Part shown: positions 1 to 9,461 of the stretch, in pieces
How the letters are laid out: each line of letters starts with the position of its first letter
How positions within the stretch are numbered: position 1 is the stretch's first letter
NCBI RefSeq assembly: GCF_018283675.1
Contig: NZ_JAGVRK010000001.1
Coordinates: 558,001-622,000, forward strand
Direction of reading: 5' to 3'
Length of the DNA: 64,000 nucleotides
Source of the DNA: Metabacillus flavus
GTDB lineage: Bacteria > Bacillota > Bacilli > Bacillales > Bacillaceae
Notes under the pieces: model-generated
What the model saw: only the letters and a program-made list of their open reading frames with translations
Database searches by the model: none
Told to the model about the DNA's origin: nothing
Translations under genes and position numbers: made by a program

Positions 1-1257
1 TTGTACATCGCCGCTGAAGACTGAACCGCTCAACCCATATTCCGAATCATTGGCAATGGCAATCGCATCGGCCTCATCCTTCGCTCGGATCAGCGGTGCA
101 ACAGGGCCGAAAATTTCTTTTTGTGCAATCGGCATGTCATTCGTTACTTCACCAAGAACGATTGGATGAAGGACGTTGCCGCTGGCTTTGCCCGATACGA
201 GGAGCTTGGCGCCCATTTCAAGGCTGTCTTCAACATCCTTCTGAATTCTTTCCAGTGCCTTCTCATTTATTAGAGGACCGACGGCTGTTTCCGCCTCGCC
301 AGGATCTCCTGCAATGATTTTTTTGGCCTTTTCGACAAACTTTTCAGCGAATGCATCATAAATTTCATCGACCACTATAATCCGGTTTAATGCCATACAG
401 ATTTGTCCCTGATGAAGGAACTTCCCGAAAATCGCGGCATTAGCTGCCTGTTCTAAGTCGGCATCCTCTAGAACCACCATCACATTGTTTCCGCCAAGTT
501 CAAGTGCGGTCTCCTTCAACCCTTTAGCTGCAAGCCCGGCAATATGCTTTCCAACATCCGTAGAGCCGGTGAAGGAAATGACCTTAGGTACGGAATGAAG
601 GACAAATTCATCTCCAATTTCTGAGCCTCTGCCGGCTACAACGTTCAATACTCCTTTTGGCAGCTCCGCTTTTTCAAACAAATCGGCAATCAGGAATCCG
701 GACGTCACCATTGCGTCGGAGGAAGGCTTCAGTACAACTGTATTCCCGGTTGCAATGGCAGGTGCGACAGATCTCATCGCCAAGTGGAGCGGGAAATTCC
801 ATGGACCGATTACTCCGACTACCCCTTTTGGAGTCCGGTAGACGCGATTCTCCTTGCCGGGGATAGCAGAAGGAAGGATTTTGCCCTCCATCCTGAATGG
901 GAAGCTGGCCGCTTCTTTAACGATGTTCAGTGCAGCCGCCCATTCAGCCTCAGCTTTAATCGCGGTGCTTCCGGCTTCTTTAATGAGCCAGCTGATAATC
1001 TCTTCTTTACGATCGCTTAAGCCCTGAGCCACCTTTTCTAAGACAGCTCTCCGTTCACCAGGAAGTGTTTGCTCCCATTTTTTCTGTGTGTTTTTTGCAG
1101 CGGAGTAGGCTTCATCCAAATCGTGCGGATCTGCAGAGCGGATTTTGAAAAGCAGTTCACCGGAAAAAGGATTCACATTCTCAATCGTTTTATCACTTGA
1201 CCCGTCTTTCCATTCTCCATTTATAAAGTGTTTTGCATATGTCATTTGACCAGTCAT
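1..1257 (-). CDS. Aldehyde dehydrogenase family protein (partial, C-terminus outside window)
   Basis: NAD(P)-dependent oxidation of an aldehyde to its acid; the substrate cannot be read from sequence, but overall it resembles the aromatic/benzaldehyde-type dehydrogenases such as B. subtilis YfmT. About 419 residues are present, starting MTGQMTYAKHFINGEW. Visible family motifs are the Rossmann segment GVIGPWNFPLHLA near residue 145, the glycine motif FTGSTDVGKHIA, the general-base glutamate in LELGGNN and the catalytic cysteine in GQICMALNR. AAAGGAGG lies 11 nt before the ATG. The gene faces away from nos, and its 3' end is cut by the window edge. Confidence 0.93.
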   Translation of the reverse strand, partial: MTGQMTYAKHFINGEWKDGSSDKTIENVNPFSGELLFKIRSADPHDLDEAYSAAKNTQKKWEQTLPGERRAVLEKVAQGLSDRKEEIISWLIKEAGSTAIKAEAEWAAALNIVKEAASFPFRMEGKILPSAIPGKENRVYRTPKGVVGVIGPWNFPLHLAMRSVAPAIATGNTVVLKPSSDAMVTSGFLIADLFEKAELPKGVLNVVAGRGSEIGDEFVLHSVPKVISFTGSTDVGKHIAGLAAKGLKETALELGGNNVMVVLEDADLEQAANAAIFGKFLHQGQICMALNRIIVVDEIYDAFAEKFVEKAKKIIAGDPGEAETAVGPLINEKALERIQKDVEDSLEMGAKLLVSGKASGNVLHPIVLGEVTNDMPIAQKEIFGPVAPLIRAKDEADAIAIANDSEYGLSGSVFSGDVQ

Positions 1258-1374
1258 GGTTCGAGTTGCCTCCTTTTATTTTACATTACGGGAAATACCC
1301 GTTCAGTAAGCGGCCAAAACAGAAGAACTCTCCGCCAAAACGGCAGATTGGATGATATTACCTCAATTGTAAGG

Positions 1375-1404
1375 TTGGACATTGTGAACCATTTCTACTA
1401 TTGT
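1375..1404 (+). promoter_or_regulatory. Possible SigA promoter of nos
   Basis: TTGGAC (1375-1380), an 18 bp spacer and TATTGT (1399-1404) lie 43 nt before the nos start, followed by AGGAGG at 1436-1441. The -10 box is a weak match, so this is only a candidate. Confidence 0.35.
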
Positions 1405-1446
1405 TAAGATGGTTAAAAGTCTAGTACGACATATAGGAGGACAGTA

Positions 1447-2532
1447 GTGACAGATACATATGACCTGTTCCTGAAGGCAAAAGAATTCATTCAAATCAGT
1501 TATCGTGAGCTAGGAAAAGAAGAGGAAATAGAAGAGCGTCTGCTCAGCATTAAGCAGGAGATTGAAGCAACCGGACAGTATGTGCATACGGGAATCGAAC
1601 TTGAATACGGTGCAAAACTTGCGTGGCGCAACAGTAATCGCTGTATTGGAAGGCTGTTCTGGCAGTCTCTTCATGTCATGGATGAACGCGGGGCAGAGAC
1701 GGAAGAGGAAGTGGCGGAAGCGCTGATCCGCCATATTGAGTATGCGTCGAACGGCGGTAAAATAAGGCCTTCCATCACCATATTTAAGCCGAAGGACAAG
1801 GAGAAGCACAGAATTCGGATATGGAACCATCAGCTGATCCGCTATGCAGGATATGAATTTGATGAAGGGTACAAAGGAGATCCTGCTTCTATCGAATTTA
1901 CCAGGGTATGCCGGGAGCTCGGATGGGAAGGGAAGTACACGGATTATGATCTGCTCCCGATCGTTGTTTCGACTGAAGGGAATCTGCCTAAGTGGTTTCC
2001 AATTCCAGAGGACAGCATCATCGAAGTCCCGATTACTCATCCGGAGATCCCTGCATTTCAAGATCTTTTCTTAAAATGGTATGGAGTCCCGATCATTTCA
2101 GACATGAGTCTCGAAATCGGAGGAATTGTTTATGGCGCTGCACCATTTAACGGATGGTACATGGGGACAGAGATCGGGGCCAGAAACCTGGCGGATGAAG
2201 ATCGGTATAATATGCTTCCTAAGGTCGCTTCCATTATGGGACTGAAAACGGATTTGAACTCTTCATTATGGAAAGACCGGGCATTGATTGAGCTCAACGC
2301 GGCTGTTCTATACTCCTTTAAGGAGGCTGGCGTAAGCATCGTTGACCATCATACCGCTGCCGCTCAGTTTAAAAGATTCGAGGAAAGAGAAGAAAGCAGC
2401 GGAAGAGATGTTACCGGGGACTGGACATGGCTGATTCCGCCCATCTCGCCAGCGGCAACGCATATCTTCCATAAAAATTATAACAATGAGATTAAAACGC
2501 CGAACTACTTCTATCAGGAAAAACCCTTTTAA
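1447..2532 (+). CDS. nos: Bacterial nitric oxide synthase, oxygenase only
   Basis: Converts L-arginine to citrulline and nitric oxide using borrowed cellular reductases; in bacilli this is linked to oxidative-stress and antibiotic protection (family knowledge). The 361 residues match the ~360-residue oxygenase-only bacterial form, with no flavin reductase domain. The haem-ligating cysteine sits in [10 protein letters not shown] near residue 67. The substrate-binding tryptophan/glutamate segment [12 protein letters not shown] and the C-terminal [10 protein letters not shown] pterin-site region are present. Start is GTG at 1447, 5 nt after AGGAGG. Its neighbourhood with an acylphosphatase matches yflM-yflL of B. 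subtilis, although two genes are not in the same order or strand spacing here. A strong terminator follows. Confidence 0.97.
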   Translation: MTDTYDLFLKAKEFIQISYRELGKEEEIEERLLSIKQEIEATGQYVHTGIELEYGAKLAWRNSNRCIGRLFWQSLHVMDERGAETEEEVAEALIRHIEYASNGGKIRPSITIFKPKDKEKHRIRIWNHQLIRYAGYEFDEGYKGDPASIEFTRVCRELGWEGKYTDYDLLPIVVSTEGNLPKWFPIPEDSIIEVPITHPEIPAFQDLFLKWYGVPIISDMSLEIGGIVYGAAPFNGWYMGTEIGARNLADEDRYNMLPKVASIMGLKTDLNSSLWKDRALIELNAAVLYSFKEAGVSIVDHHTAAAQFKRFEEREESSGRDVTGDWTWLIPPISPAATHIFHKNYNNEIKTPNYFYQEKPF

Positions 2533-2542
2533 GTTTCAAATC

Positions 2543-2575
2543 AAAAAACTCGCCCTGCTGCCGGTCGAGTTTTTT
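2543..2575 (+). terminator. Rho-independent terminator after nos
   Basis: Ten-base stem AAAAAACTCG/CGAGTTTTTT with a T tract, 11 nt after the nos stop. The A-rich left arm may let it work on both strands. Confidence 0.85.
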
Positions 2576-2605
2576 AGTGTTCAGTTGTTTTTAGGATACA
2601 GCCTC

Positions 2606-2645
2606 TCAAAAAACGAAAATGACGTGTGAACATACACACGTCATA
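2606..2645 (-). terminator. Terminator of the O-antigen-ligase-like gene
   Basis: Perfect 10 bp stem ATGACGTGTG/CACACGTCAT (2619-2644), followed on the minus strand by TTTTCGTTTTTT, 20 nt past the stop codon of the membrane gene. Confidence 0.8.
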
Positions 2646-2664
2646 TCCTATATTAGAGATTTCC

Positions 2665-3957
2665 TTAGTATTTTCCTTTATTCTTCTGAGACTTCGAAAC
2701 GTGCTGCGCCTTCTCTGTTTGAAGACTAATCCGAAGATAAGCTCTTTTTATATAAGCAGCGGATTTTTGTACAACGTGAACCGGCTCTGTATAGCGGTCC
2801 CAGCTCGCAAGCAGGATGACAGTGATTAAAGCTGTTTGCGGTGACACAAGCGGGTGATCAAGAATTCCGGTAAGGAAAATAATTGGAATGGAAATCATGA
2901 ACAGGTTCAGAAGCTGTTTCCGCTTGGATTCCATAAAGTACAAGCAGCAAAATTTAAAGGCAATTCCGCCGGCAAGAAGCAGGAAGGCAAGTCCGCCGAT
3001 TGTGCCGTATTCAGCGAAGAAGGCGAGGAACATGTTATGAGCATGCGGAACTGCTTTTCCGGTCAGTTGCAGGTAAGACTCCGAAAATCCGAGAGGGGTC
3101 GTACCAAAATAAGTGTTATCCTTCCAGATGCTCAAACTGTTCAGCCAGATTTCCTTCCGTGCAAGGGCAGAATGGTCAATGACCTCGGTTCTTGGAATCA
3201 ATTCAATCAGCTGATCCCTTATGGCGTACAGCATTCCAAGACAGGTAATTCCAAGCTTCGGATTTAATTTTATTAATAGGAACAAGGACATGATAAACAT
3301 CGTTGCCACTCCCGAACGTGAACCGGTCTGGAAAATGGCTGCGGCAATAACAAGAATCAGCGGAATCTGATAAAGCAGGAGCTGATTCTCCTTGTTTTTC
3401 AAATGGCCGATCATGCTCGTTAGCACAAAGGCAAAGGTCAGCAGCAAAAGAAAGGCTGTAAAGTTAGGATTATATGCGCTTCCGAACAGTCTGGCTTCAC
3501 TGTCGCCAGAGCCCCCGATAAATTGAGTGCCTGTCACGAATGCCATCCATCCGTCCATGGGATGATCCTTTAGCATGAGGCCTGATAAAAATAAATAAAA
3601 ACCTCCGGCAATTACGATGCGCTTATAGCGCTGAAACGATCCTAAGGTTAAGGTGTCCTTAATGTATAGATACAGTCCAAGATATCCAGCTATCAGTGCA
3701 ACGATCAAAAGGTATGATCCATTTTGCTGAACGATGCTCGCCCCCGCGGATGATACGAGAAGGCAGAGGAAGAAGAACGTAGTTAAATTGAGCGTAAATG
3801 GTGCTCTGCGGTACACAGCCTTATTTAAATGATTCCAGCCAATCACCACGAGCCATAAAATGCCTGCGGGCGGGAGGATAAAGCAAAGACCTACACCAAT
3901 CTCTAAATGATATGCTTTAATCCATGCTAATAGTTTTTCAAAGTTTAATTTTATCAT
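2665..3957 (-). CDS. O-antigen ligase/polymerase-like polytopic membrane protein
   Basis: A 430-residue protein with about ten to twelve hydrophobic segments and a large external loop near residues 255-310 that contains the Wzy_C-like stretch ending in AVPHAHNMFLAFFAEYG. That layout is typical of the O-antigen ligase/Wzy superfamily, which joins or polymerises glycans on lipid carriers at the outer face of the membrane. In a Gram-positive the substrate would be a teichoic, capsular or exopolysaccharide unit. No other glycan genes are adjacent, so the pathway is unknown. ATG at 3957 follows AGAGGAG. The basic C-terminal tail (about 45 residues, many K/R) is cytoplasmic by the positive-inside rule. 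Confidence 0.75.
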   Translation of the reverse strand: MIKLNFEKLLAWIKAYHLEIGVGLCFILPPAGILWLVVIGWNHLNKAVYRRAPFTLNLTTFFFLCLLVSSAGASIVQQNGSYLLIVALIAGYLGLYLYIKDTLTLGSFQRYKRIVIAGGFYLFLSGLMLKDHPMDGWMAFVTGTQFIGGSGDSEARLFGSAYNPNFTAFLLLLTFAFVLTSMIGHLKNKENQLLLYQIPLILVIAAAIFQTGSRSGVATMFIMSLFLLIKLNPKLGITCLGMLYAIRDQLIELIPRTEVIDHSALARKEIWLNSLSIWKDNTYFGTTPLGFSESYLQLTGKAVPHAHNMFLAFFAEYGTIGGLAFLLLAGGIAFKFCCLYFMESKRKQLLNLFMISIPIIFLTGILDHPLVSPQTALITVILLASWDRYTEPVHVVQKSAAYIKRAYLRISLQTEKAQHVSKSQKNKGKY

Positions 3958-4341
3958 GAGTCTCCTCTTTCTTACCTTACCTTAGATCGTTTACCGGTAA
4001 TGGTTAAGAATTTGCATTCACATGAACATAGACTAAAATTTCCCAAACGATAGGAAATTTAAATCTTAATTCTTAATATATATCTAAATTTCTTATGAAT
4101 GTAACCCTTTCAGCCAATTCTTAACCAAAAATACACAAAAAATACATGAAACCCTTACACTTTGTTTACACAAAATATGCATTTGCACACATCGGCAACC
4201 AACTTTAACACTTTACTGCTTTTCTTTTTGCTAGTCAATAAGGAAAGGGAACGGTAAATTTTGCTTCCCCCGCCCGAGATTGTTTACCCTTTGCTGCAGA
4301 GGATTAAACTAAGAAGATAATTCCAAATCCCGAAGATCAAT
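3958..4341. other. AT-rich gene-free stretch between two minus-strand genes
   Basis: About 380 nt without a credible reading frame. It presumably holds the promoter of the membrane gene at 2665-3957: on the minus strand TTACAT and an AT-rich -10-like block occur near 4100-4070. No sharp promoter, operator or RNA element could be defined. Confidence 0.3.
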
Positions 4342-4375
4342 GAAAAAAGCTGCCCCATTGCTGGGAGCAGCTCGT
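4342..4375 (-). terminator. Terminator after acyP
   Basis: Stem AGCTGCTCCC / near-complement around 4348-4372, with six T on the minus strand, directly after the acyP stop. Confidence 0.8.
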
Positions 4376-4376
4376 T

Positions 4377-4646
4377 TTAATAACGGATATCGAAAGCGCT
4401 GAAGGCTTCTTCCTCATTGCATTCGGTCTGTTCAATGTTTTCCACTTTTGCAAGCGGGCTTCCTTTTTTCATGTCGTCAATGAAGGCCTCGAGCTGCCTG
4501 GTTTCACCCTCCGCCACAATTTCAACAGAGCCATTGTCCATGTTTTTTGCAAAGCCTTTAATATTCCGATGGATCGCTTTCGTTTGTGCATAATACCGGA
4601 AACCTACTCCCTGGACATGTCCATGTACAAAAAGTTTTGTTTTCAC
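4377..4646 (-). CDS. acyP: Acylphosphatase
   Basis: Small cytoplasmic enzyme hydrolysing carboxyl-phosphate bonds such as acetyl or carbamoyl phosphate. The 89 residues match the usual 90. The phosphate-binding loop GHVQGVGFRYY with its arginine (residues 10-20) and the catalytic asparagine in FAKNMDNGSVEI (residue ~38) are intact. The gene lies 14 nt after the thioredoxin-like gene on the same strand, so the two are probably cotranscribed and share the terminator that follows. B. subtilis carries the orthologue (yflL) next to nos. Confidence 0.95.
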   Translation of the reverse strand: MKTKLFVHGHVQGVGFRYYAQTKAIHRNIKGFAKNMDNGSVEIVAEGETRQLEAFIDDMKKGSPLAKVENIEQTECNEEEAFSAFDIRY

Positions 4647-4660
4647 AAATATCGCCCTCC

Positions 4661-5221
4661 TTACTGAATGCGATTTTTGACCGTTTCTATTAAGTCGTCT
4701 TTAATGTCATTCCAGAAGTCCGTGTCTGCCGTGAACCGTTTTGACACGTTTTTCGCAAAAACACCAAATGCATCGTTGAATTCAGGTGATTCTTTATCTG
4801 GAAGTGATTGCTTTTGTTCATCTACCCATGCTTGAACGGATTCTGTTCTCGGTCCCCATTTCGCTGTTTCCTCCCCATTTTCATTTATGAAAATGATAAT
4901 AGGAATTGAGCGGGCCGTTCCATTCGTTAAATACTGGTCCATTAATTCGAGATTTTCGTCGCGGATCAGATAGCGTGTTTCAATGAGGGCTTCTTCTGAA
5001 AGCCTCATGAGAATCGGCAGGTTGACCATAGCATCGCCGCACCAGTCAGCTGTTAGCACAATCGCACGAAGGTTTTCCTTTTGAAGAGTCTGCAGAAAAA
5101 CACGGTCTTCCTCTTTTAATTGAAAACTGTTGTAGATGTGAAGCAGATTCTCCTGGTGAACATTCATTTTTCTGATATACGTTTCTTTTGTCCAGCCTTT
5201 TTCAAACCATTCGTTTAGCAT
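4661..5221 (-). CDS. Thioredoxin-family protein
   Basis: A 186-residue protein with a thioredoxin-like fold: hydrophobic strand IVLTADWCGDAMVNLPILMRLS near residues 55-75, then a predicted cis-proline segment ARSIPIIIFIN and EETAKWGPR. The usual CxxC is reduced to a single cysteine (WCGDA), so it is not a classical dithiol oxidoreductase. It resembles the thioredoxin_9-type group of Firmicutes. Start was set at ATG 5221, because AGGAGG lies 8 nt before it; a longer frame to 5251 would place that site inside the gene. Probably an operon with acyP. Role unknown. Confidence 0.78.
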   Translation of the reverse strand: MLNEWFEKGWTKETYIRKMNVHQENLLHIYNSFQLKEEDRVFLQTLQKENLRAIVLTADWCGDAMVNLPILMRLSEEALIETRYLIRDENLELMDQYLTNGTARSIPIIIFINENGEETAKWGPRTESVQAWVDEQKQSLPDKESPEFNDAFGVFAKNVSKRFTADTDFWNDIKDDLIETVKNRIQ

Positions 5222-5303
5222 AATGAACAGCCTCCTGTATATTCTTCTCACGTACTACTATATAAAAGAATAGATGAGAATGCGAATGTTCGGTCTGAAG
5301 CCG

Positions 5304-6587
5304 CTATACGCGGACCTTTACTCCGTTAACAGACGGATCATCGTAGCGCTGAAACATGATGTAATAGAGAACGGCGCTCAAGCATGCAAGCAAGCTGAGA
5401 ATGATAAAGGTACTTGCAAATCCGAACCAAACAGTCATAGGGATTGATAGCGGAGCAATCGTTCTCCCAATAGTAAACCGAAGACTTGCTGCAGCGAAAT
5501 ATTGGCCCCGCATCGTCTCAGGAGCAATTTTTGAAATGAAGCTTTGCTGAAGGCCGGCCGTCATAAGCTCGGCAAAGGTAAACAGCGCCATCGCACCGAG
5601 GAATCCAGCAGTACTGGACATTTGACCGAACCATAGGATGGAGAAGGCATAGAACACAGATGACCAGATAAACACATTGCGTTCCCTGTACTTGGTCATC
5701 CACCGTGTCACCGAAATCGTAAAAATGGCGACAAGAAGTCCATTTTCCGAAAGCACCATTCCGAAGGACTGTTCCCCATTAACAGTCATATTCCAATTAA
5801 AAAGGCTGAAAAGAGTCTCCTCTTTAATGACTTCTTTAATGTATACCGGCATCAGCAAGTCAAGCTGCATAAACGTCTGAGCTCCAAGGACACCGGCCAA
5901 AATATACAGCATAAACGTTTTGTCGCGGAAAATGATTCCATAATCCTTCATTTGTGCCCCGACAGCGCGGTACCATTTCAAATTTTCCGTTTTCGTGCTA
6001 TTAGAAAGGACGAGAGGTGCGGTTTCCCTTGTCCATTTAAGTAGTATAAATGCGAGAAGCATACAGACAAGTCCGGATACGACGAGCAGCTCCACCTTAT
6101 AGTGGACGTAAAAGATGCTGCCGAGTATCGGCCCGAGAACGACCGCAATGTTCAGAGATGTATAGAAAACAGCAAAAACATCGCTCCGGTCTTTTTCCGG
6201 AACAACATCCGCGATCATCGCCTGGCTTGCGGGCCAGTACAATGCGCCGAACACACCGGCAAGCGCGAAGCAAACAAATGCTATAGAAGGCATATCAACA
6301 GCTGGAGAAACGGCTATCCCGAAAACGATAAACGAAAGCCCCTGTCCAATCGATGAAAGAACCATCATTTTTTTCCGCCCGAAGCGATCCGCACTATATC
6401 CTCCAAGCAAATTGGCAAACACAGAAAACACCTGAGCTGCAATCAAGAAAAGTCCGGCCGCTTCCTTGCCGAATTCATCCGAAAAATAAATAGCGAGGAA
6501 CGGAAAGAACATCCAGAACGTAACGTTCATCATCGCTTCCCCGAAAAGGCGCACCTTTAAATTAGAATCCCAATCTTTAATTCTCAT
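5304..6587 (-). CDS. MFS transporter (drug-efflux type)
   Basis: 427 residues with twelve predicted membrane segments and the loop 2-3 signature GGYSADRFGRKKMMV of the major facilitator superfamily. A longer central loop separates the two six-helix halves (around residues 195-265). Family members of this type export drugs or small metabolites by proton antiport. The substrate is unknown. It is divergent from fosB, with a 121 nt gap holding both promoters; that placement beside an antibiotic-resistance gene is suggestive only. Confidence 0.85.
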   Translation of the reverse strand: MRIKDWDSNLKVRLFGEAMMNVTFWMFFPFLAIYFSDEFGKEAAGLFLIAAQVFSVFANLLGGYSADRFGRKKMMVLSSIGQGLSFIVFGIAVSPAVDMPSIAFVCFALAGVFGALYWPASQAMIADVVPEKDRSDVFAVFYTSLNIAVVLGPILGSIFYVHYKVELLVVSGLVCMLLAFILLKWTRETAPLVLSNSTKTENLKWYRAVGAQMKDYGIIFRDKTFMLYILAGVLGAQTFMQLDLLMPVYIKEVIKEETLFSLFNWNMTVNGEQSFGMVLSENGLLVAIFTISVTRWMTKYRERNVFIWSSVFYAFSILWFGQMSSTAGFLGAMALFTFAELMTAGLQQSFISKIAPETMRGQYFAAASLRFTIGRTIAPLSIPMTVWFGFASTFIILSLLACLSAVLYYIMFQRYDDPSVNGVKVRV

Positions 6588-6708
6588 GGCTGTATCCCCA
6601 ATTCCTGTAAAGTCACTTCTTCATCATAACTCGAAAAAGAAGGAACGGAAACCGTTTCATCGAATTATCTTAGGAACCTTAATTTGTGAGTGAAAGGGGT
6701 TATAACAG

Positions 6709-7161
6709 ATGAAGATCAAGGGTCTTAATCACATGCTTTTTTCAGTCTCCTGCTTAACCCGATCGATCTCTTTTTACGAGGAGGCTCTTGGGGCGGAACT
6801 TCTAATAAAAGGAAAAACAACCGCTTATTTTGACCTCAGCGGAATCTGGGTGGCGTTAAATGAAGAAGCACATATACCAAGAAATGAAATTGCCTGCTCT
6901 TATACACATATTGCTTTTTCAATAGAAGAAAAAGATCTCGGGACCTGGCTCGAGAAACTGAAAAAATTGAACGTCCATATCCTCCCTGGACGGGAACGGA
7001 ACGAAAAAGACAAGAAGTCAATCTACTTTACGGACCCTGACGGCCATAAATTTGAACTTCACACCGGTACCCTTCAGGACCGGCTGGATTATTATAGGGC
7101 GGAAAAGAGGCATATGGAGTTTTTTAGTGAGGGACCGGAGGGTGGATTGGCGGGGAAATAG
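6709..7161 (+). CDS. fosB: Metallothiol transferase FosB (fosfomycin resistance)
   Basis: Adds a thiol (bacillithiol in bacilli) to fosfomycin in a divalent-metal-dependent reaction and so inactivates it. It belongs to the vicinal oxygen chelate fold. Metal ligands are visible: His7 (LNHMLFSVS), His66 (YTHIAFS) and Glu115 ([14 protein letters not shown]). The core ending [12 protein letters not shown] corresponds to the full ~139-residue family length. The remaining ~11 residues ([11 protein letters not shown]) are encoded by the first unit of the tandem array that starts here. AAAGGGG lies before ATG 6709. Confidence 0.95.
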   Translation: MKIKGLNHMLFSVSCLTRSISFYEEALGAELLIKGKTTAYFDLSGIWVALNEEAHIPRNEIACSYTHIAFSIEEKDLGTWLEKLKKLNVHILPGRERNEKDKKSIYFTDPDGHKFELHTGTLQDRLDYYRAEKRHMEFFSEGPEGGLAGK

Positions 7162-7330
7162 GGTTTGGCTGGAAAAAGGCCTGGTTCGGCTGGAAAATAG
7201 AGATTGGCCGGAAAAGCCGGCTAACTGGCTGGGAAAAGACTCAGTTCGGCGGGAAAACAAAGTATACCTTGAAAGCGGCGGTCATCGCCTGAAAAAGCCC
7301 GGTCCGGCCCCAAATTTAATGTCTGGCCTA
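7132..7330 (+). repeat. Tandem minirepeat array A (after fosB)
   Basis: About eight degenerate units of 19-24 nt with the core GGCTGGAAAA (variants GGCGGGGAAA, GGCCGGAAAA, GGCTGGGAAAA, GGCGGGAAAA), purine-rich on the plus strand. Units drift and later ones are poor (CCTTGAAAGC, GCCTGAAAAA). The array begins inside the last codons of fosB. No conserved protein reading frame runs through it. Confidence 0.75.
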
Positions 7331-7382
7331 AACAGTTTTCTTTTCTAAATGAAAACATGAAACTGACATACACTGCCCAACC

Positions 7383-7410
7383 AAAAAACCTCCTGCATGA
7401 AGCAGGAGGG
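7383..7410 (-). terminator. Terminator of the SLC5-type symporter gene
   Basis: Stem CCTCCTGC/GCAGGAGG with a six-base A run (T run on the minus strand), just past the symporter stop codon. Confidence 0.85.
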
Positions 7411-7419
7411 TGATCAGCA

Positions 7420-9255
7420 TTAAACTTGCTTGCTGCTGTATTTTACAAATTTCGGTTTTATACCAGTCGGTACAAGCTTGCCTCGTCTCCTTGATTCTTT
7501 TAAATTCAATTGCTGCTTTGAGACGTAATCAGCGTAGCGCTTGTTCCAGAACTTCACGGACCAGACCATAAAGAATGCGGCAAGGGCTGCCACTCCAAAT
7601 ATTGCGGGCCAGAAGTAAGGGGACACAGCTGCTTGCTCATAGGCAAGGCCGATTGGTGAAAAGACTATATAGGTCATGACTACAAGAGCCAATAATAGAA
7701 TGGAAGTAGAAAGGGCATATTTCCATGGCACCATGTCTACAACCGCTCTGGATTTGAATTCAAAAGGAGTAGATCTTGGTTTAATCCATCCAAAAGTGAG
7801 CATGATGGCAATTTCAACTGCGAATAGAATCGCGTAGATGTAGATGAAATTGATTTCCCACTTAAATCCGAAGAGCTGTTCTGTTCCCCAGATAAGCATA
7901 TAGTAAGTGATGACGTGGAAAATAACGATTACTTTGCATGCAATGGCTGGAACATATTTTGTTAGCACTCCAATTAAAACAATGGCGATGATCGGTACAT
8001 TAAAGAATCCGGTAAACTTTCGGATTAAATCCCAAAGTCCATTTGGTGCGTACATGAGAAGCGGTGCGATAAATAATGTAACGAGAGCCAGGAATGTTCC
8101 GAACCACTGGCTGACCATGATTAGTTTTTTATCACTGACCTTTGGATTAAAGCGTGCTTTGTATACATCTAGTGCAAACATGGTGGCTGCACTGTTTAGC
8201 AGAGCATTGAAGGAACTGAACACGGCTCCAAGCAAGACGGCAAGGAAAATTCCGGAAAGCCATGTCGGCAGCACCTGTGCGATAAGCGTGGGATAGGCCA
8301 GATCCACAGATTTAAGGGAATCTCCGTACTGATGGAACACAATAACACCGGGGATCATCATGAAAAGAGGGATTAACAGCTTGTAGAACCCTGAGATGAT
8401 GACTCCTTTTTGGCCTTCCGCAAGGTTTTGGGCACCAAGTGTACGCTGGATGACGTATTGATTAGAGGCCCAATAAAAGAGGTTCGCGATAATCATGCCG
8501 GTGAAAATCGTACCGAATGGAACGGAATCTTGCGGTCCGCCGATTGCATTTAATTTTTCAGAGTGGCTGGTGGTTAGTTCTTTTACTCCGTCTAAGAAAT
8601 TTCCGCCGCCCAGTGCGACAAAGCCGAGAATCGGAACGAGCGCACCAATTATGAGCAGTCCTACTCCGTTGAGTGTATCTGATACGGCAACGGCTTTTGC
8701 TCCTCCGAAAATGGCATACACGGCACCAATGATTCCGATGCCCCATACCACAACCCAAATCGATTGCTCATAACTGATGCCGAAAATTCCCGGAACATCA
8801 AACAGCTTTAAAACAGCGATGGCACCGGAATAGAGCATCGAAGGACTTGTAACAAAAACATACCCAAGCATAAACAGGATGACCGTATATATTCGAACAC
8901 CTTCATCAAAGCGTTTACTCAAAAATTCAGGAAGTGTGGTGAAATTACCGCCGAGATATTTCGGCAGGAGGTAAAGAGCCATAATAATGATGGGAATAGC
9001 AGCAGTAACCTCCCAAGCCATGTTGGTGAGGTTTGTACGGTAGGCTTGTCCGTTTAGCCCGACAAGCTGTTCGGCTGACAAATTGGTAAGCAATAGGGAC
9101 CCGGCAATAAATGTTCCATTTAGCCCTCTGCCTGCGAGGAAATATCCATCTGTACTTCCTACGTCGTCCTTTGATTTCTTATATGAAACCCAGGCAACAA
9201 TCCCCATAAATAATGCACAAGATAATAGCGTAAACCATAAATTTCCCGCACTCAT
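7420..9255 (-). CDS. Sodium:solute symporter (SLC5/SGLT family)
   Basis: Uses the sodium gradient to import a solute, probably a sugar or related polyol. 611 residues with about 14 membrane helices is the vSGLT/YidK size class. Family marks seen: FLAGRGLNGTFIAGSLLLTNLSAEQ in the first helices (unwound helix 1), ASNQYVIQRTLGAQN in the middle and SSFNALLNSAATMFALDVY in the helix 8 sodium-site region. ATG 9255 follows AGGAGAGA. It stands alone with its own terminator; no sugar catabolic gene is adjacent, so the substrate is open. Confidence 0.9.
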   Translation of the reverse strand: MSAGNLWFTLLSCALFMGIVAWVSYKKSKDDVGSTDGYFLAGRGLNGTFIAGSLLLTNLSAEQLVGLNGQAYRTNLTNMAWEVTAAIPIIIMALYLLPKYLGGNFTTLPEFLSKRFDEGVRIYTVILFMLGYVFVTSPSMLYSGAIAVLKLFDVPGIFGISYEQSIWVVVWGIGIIGAVYAIFGGAKAVAVSDTLNGVGLLIIGALVPILGFVALGGGNFLDGVKELTTSHSEKLNAIGGPQDSVPFGTIFTGMIIANLFYWASNQYVIQRTLGAQNLAEGQKGVIISGFYKLLIPLFMMIPGVIVFHQYGDSLKSVDLAYPTLIAQVLPTWLSGIFLAVLLGAVFSSFNALLNSAATMFALDVYKARFNPKVSDKKLIMVSQWFGTFLALVTLFIAPLLMYAPNGLWDLIRKFTGFFNVPIIAIVLIGVLTKYVPAIACKVIVIFHVITYYMLIWGTEQLFGFKWEINFIYIYAILFAVEIAIMLTFGWIKPRSTPFEFKSRAVVDMVPWKYALSTSILLLALVVMTYIVFSPIGLAYEQAAVSPYFWPAIFGVAALAAFFMVWSVKFWNKRYADYVSKQQLNLKESRRRGKLVPTGIKPKFVKYSSKQV

Positions 9256-9424
9256 GTTGTTCTCTCCTTCTGTATCAAAATTCTAGCTGCAAGTGTACTG
9301 GTTACATAACCAATTCAGAAGAAGTTCAAACTATGAAAATATATACTAGAATTATTTTTGAGTTGAAAGACTCACTTTTTTTAACTAGTAATGTCATCTA
9401 TTTAGTTCAAAAAAAATTATTCGA

Positions 9425-9455
9425 ATAAAAAAGCCGAACCCTTAAAGATTCGGAG
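9425..9455 (-). terminator. Terminator of the 124-residue hypothetical gene
   Basis: CCGAA...TTCGG stem followed by CTTTTTTATTCG on the minus strand. Confidence 0.7.
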
Positions 9456-9461
9456 TAAATG

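Noticed and set aside
1510-2061. 183-residue minus-strand frame
   Set aside because: Antisense to nos, whose motifs are unmistakable.
1447-2532. Missing reductase domain of nitric oxide synthase as truncation
   Set aside because: Oxygenase-only form is normal for Bacillus nos; length equals that of homologues.
7052-7348. 98-residue plus-strand frame after fosB
   Set aside because: Out of frame with FosB and mostly made of array A; Trp/Arg/Glu-rich product has no support.
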